Shown here one piece after another: positions 63,772 through 64,000 of a DNA stretch of 64,000 bases. The notes under the pieces were generated by a model. The model was not told the origin of the DNA. It saw only the letters and a list, made by a program, of their open reading frames with translations, and did not search any database. The stretch covers positions 565,673 through 629,672 of the forward strand of contig SJOL01006490.1 in the NCBI GenBank assembly GCA_004794785.1, given 5' to 3'. Every line of letters begins with the position of its first letter. Position 1 is the first letter of the stretch. Source of the stretch: Opisthorchis felineus (taxonomy: Eukaryota; Platyhelminthes; Trematoda; Opisthorchiida; Opisthorchiidae). A program made the translations under genes and the position numbers.

Positions 63772-64000
63772 TTACACCCTGCAGTGTGTGCTTCCAGTTA
63801 ACTACTTCATCGAAAAGGTGTACGTGTTTCTATGGTTCTGGTTCATTCTTGTGGCGGGAATCACTGCACTGAACACGCTACAATGGATATTCAATGTGTG
63901 TGTCCCATTCCGTCGTGTCTATTTTGTCCGCCAATACCTGAAAGCACTCAAACAGCTCTCGCACACCGAAGAGACCGAATGCGCACGCTTCGTAAACAAC
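63772..64000 (+). CDS. Innexin, next exon (end of loop 2, TM4, start of C-terminal tail; cut by window end)
   Basis: Continues the innexin of 23585-24224. The first base completes the split Ser codon, and 76 codons follow to the window edge. They read YTLQCVLPVN, with the second loop-2 cysteine (fifth residue), then FIEKVYVFLWFWF opening TM4 (about residues 14-40 of the exon), then a basic cytoplasmic segment with VCVPFRRVYFVRQYLKAL. The joined order PRVTYCD ... LQCVLP ... EKVYVFLWFWF is the conserved innexin order, so this is the true partner exon and not a second gene. The acceptor is preceded by a long pyrimidine run. No stop is seen, so the tail continues beyond the window. Confidence 0.96.

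Noticed and set aside
1..64000. CRISPR arrays, bacterial operons, rRNA genes and viral genes.
   Set aside because: No regularly spaced direct repeats, Shine-Dalgarno-led gene rows, conserved rRNA words or recognisable viral proteins were seen; the splice structure is eukaryotic.

Overview
This is a piece of a large, intron-rich animal genome. The only coding sequence I can identify with confidence is two exons of one innexin gene (invertebrate gap-junction channel) on the + strand: an exon at 23585-24224 and the start of the next exon at 63772-64000, which runs off the window. The protein style (YYQW signature at TM2, the PRVTYCD extracellular-loop motif, and QCVLPVN before TM4) is that of lophotrochozoan innexins. 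Together with a 39.5-kb intron and many decayed repeats, it suggests a flatworm with a large genome, probably a trematode. The phylum is likely and the class is a guess. Nothing bacterial or viral was recognised.

Layout. 1-23584 holds no recognised gene: it is either the preceding innexin intron or 5' flank. The exon encoding the N-terminus and TM1 was not found there. 23585-24224 encodes extracellular loop 1, TM2, the cytoplasmic loop, TM3 and half of extracellular loop 2. 24225-63771 is one GT-AG intron. 63772-64000 encodes the rest of extracellular loop 2, TM4 and the start of the cytoplasmic tail. The reading phase matches exactly across the intron (two bases plus one base make a Ser codon).

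The non-coding DNA is mostly eroded repeats. The most interesting is a dispersed family of roughly 200-300 bp with at least seven degenerate copies in both orientations on both sides of the exon (about 8961, 10371, 11170, 11357-11670, 19083, 19195, 31593, 38436). One end carries a sequence that fits a type I hammerhead ribozyme: a CTGATGA core, a short stem II, GAAA, a very short stem III ending in GTC, and a complementary stem I. In the copy at 11401-11445 (- strand) all catalytic-core positions are intact and stem I is 7/7 paired. This is the architecture known from Penelope-like elements and animal retrozymes.

Other content: at least six tRNA-derived SINE-like fragments with A-box and B-box pairs, a probable non-LTR reverse-transcriptase remnant at 36785-37013, three AT microsatellites, several perfect palindromes, and a 230-codon open frame at 14108-14800 (- strand) that is longer than chance predicts but matches nothing I recognise.
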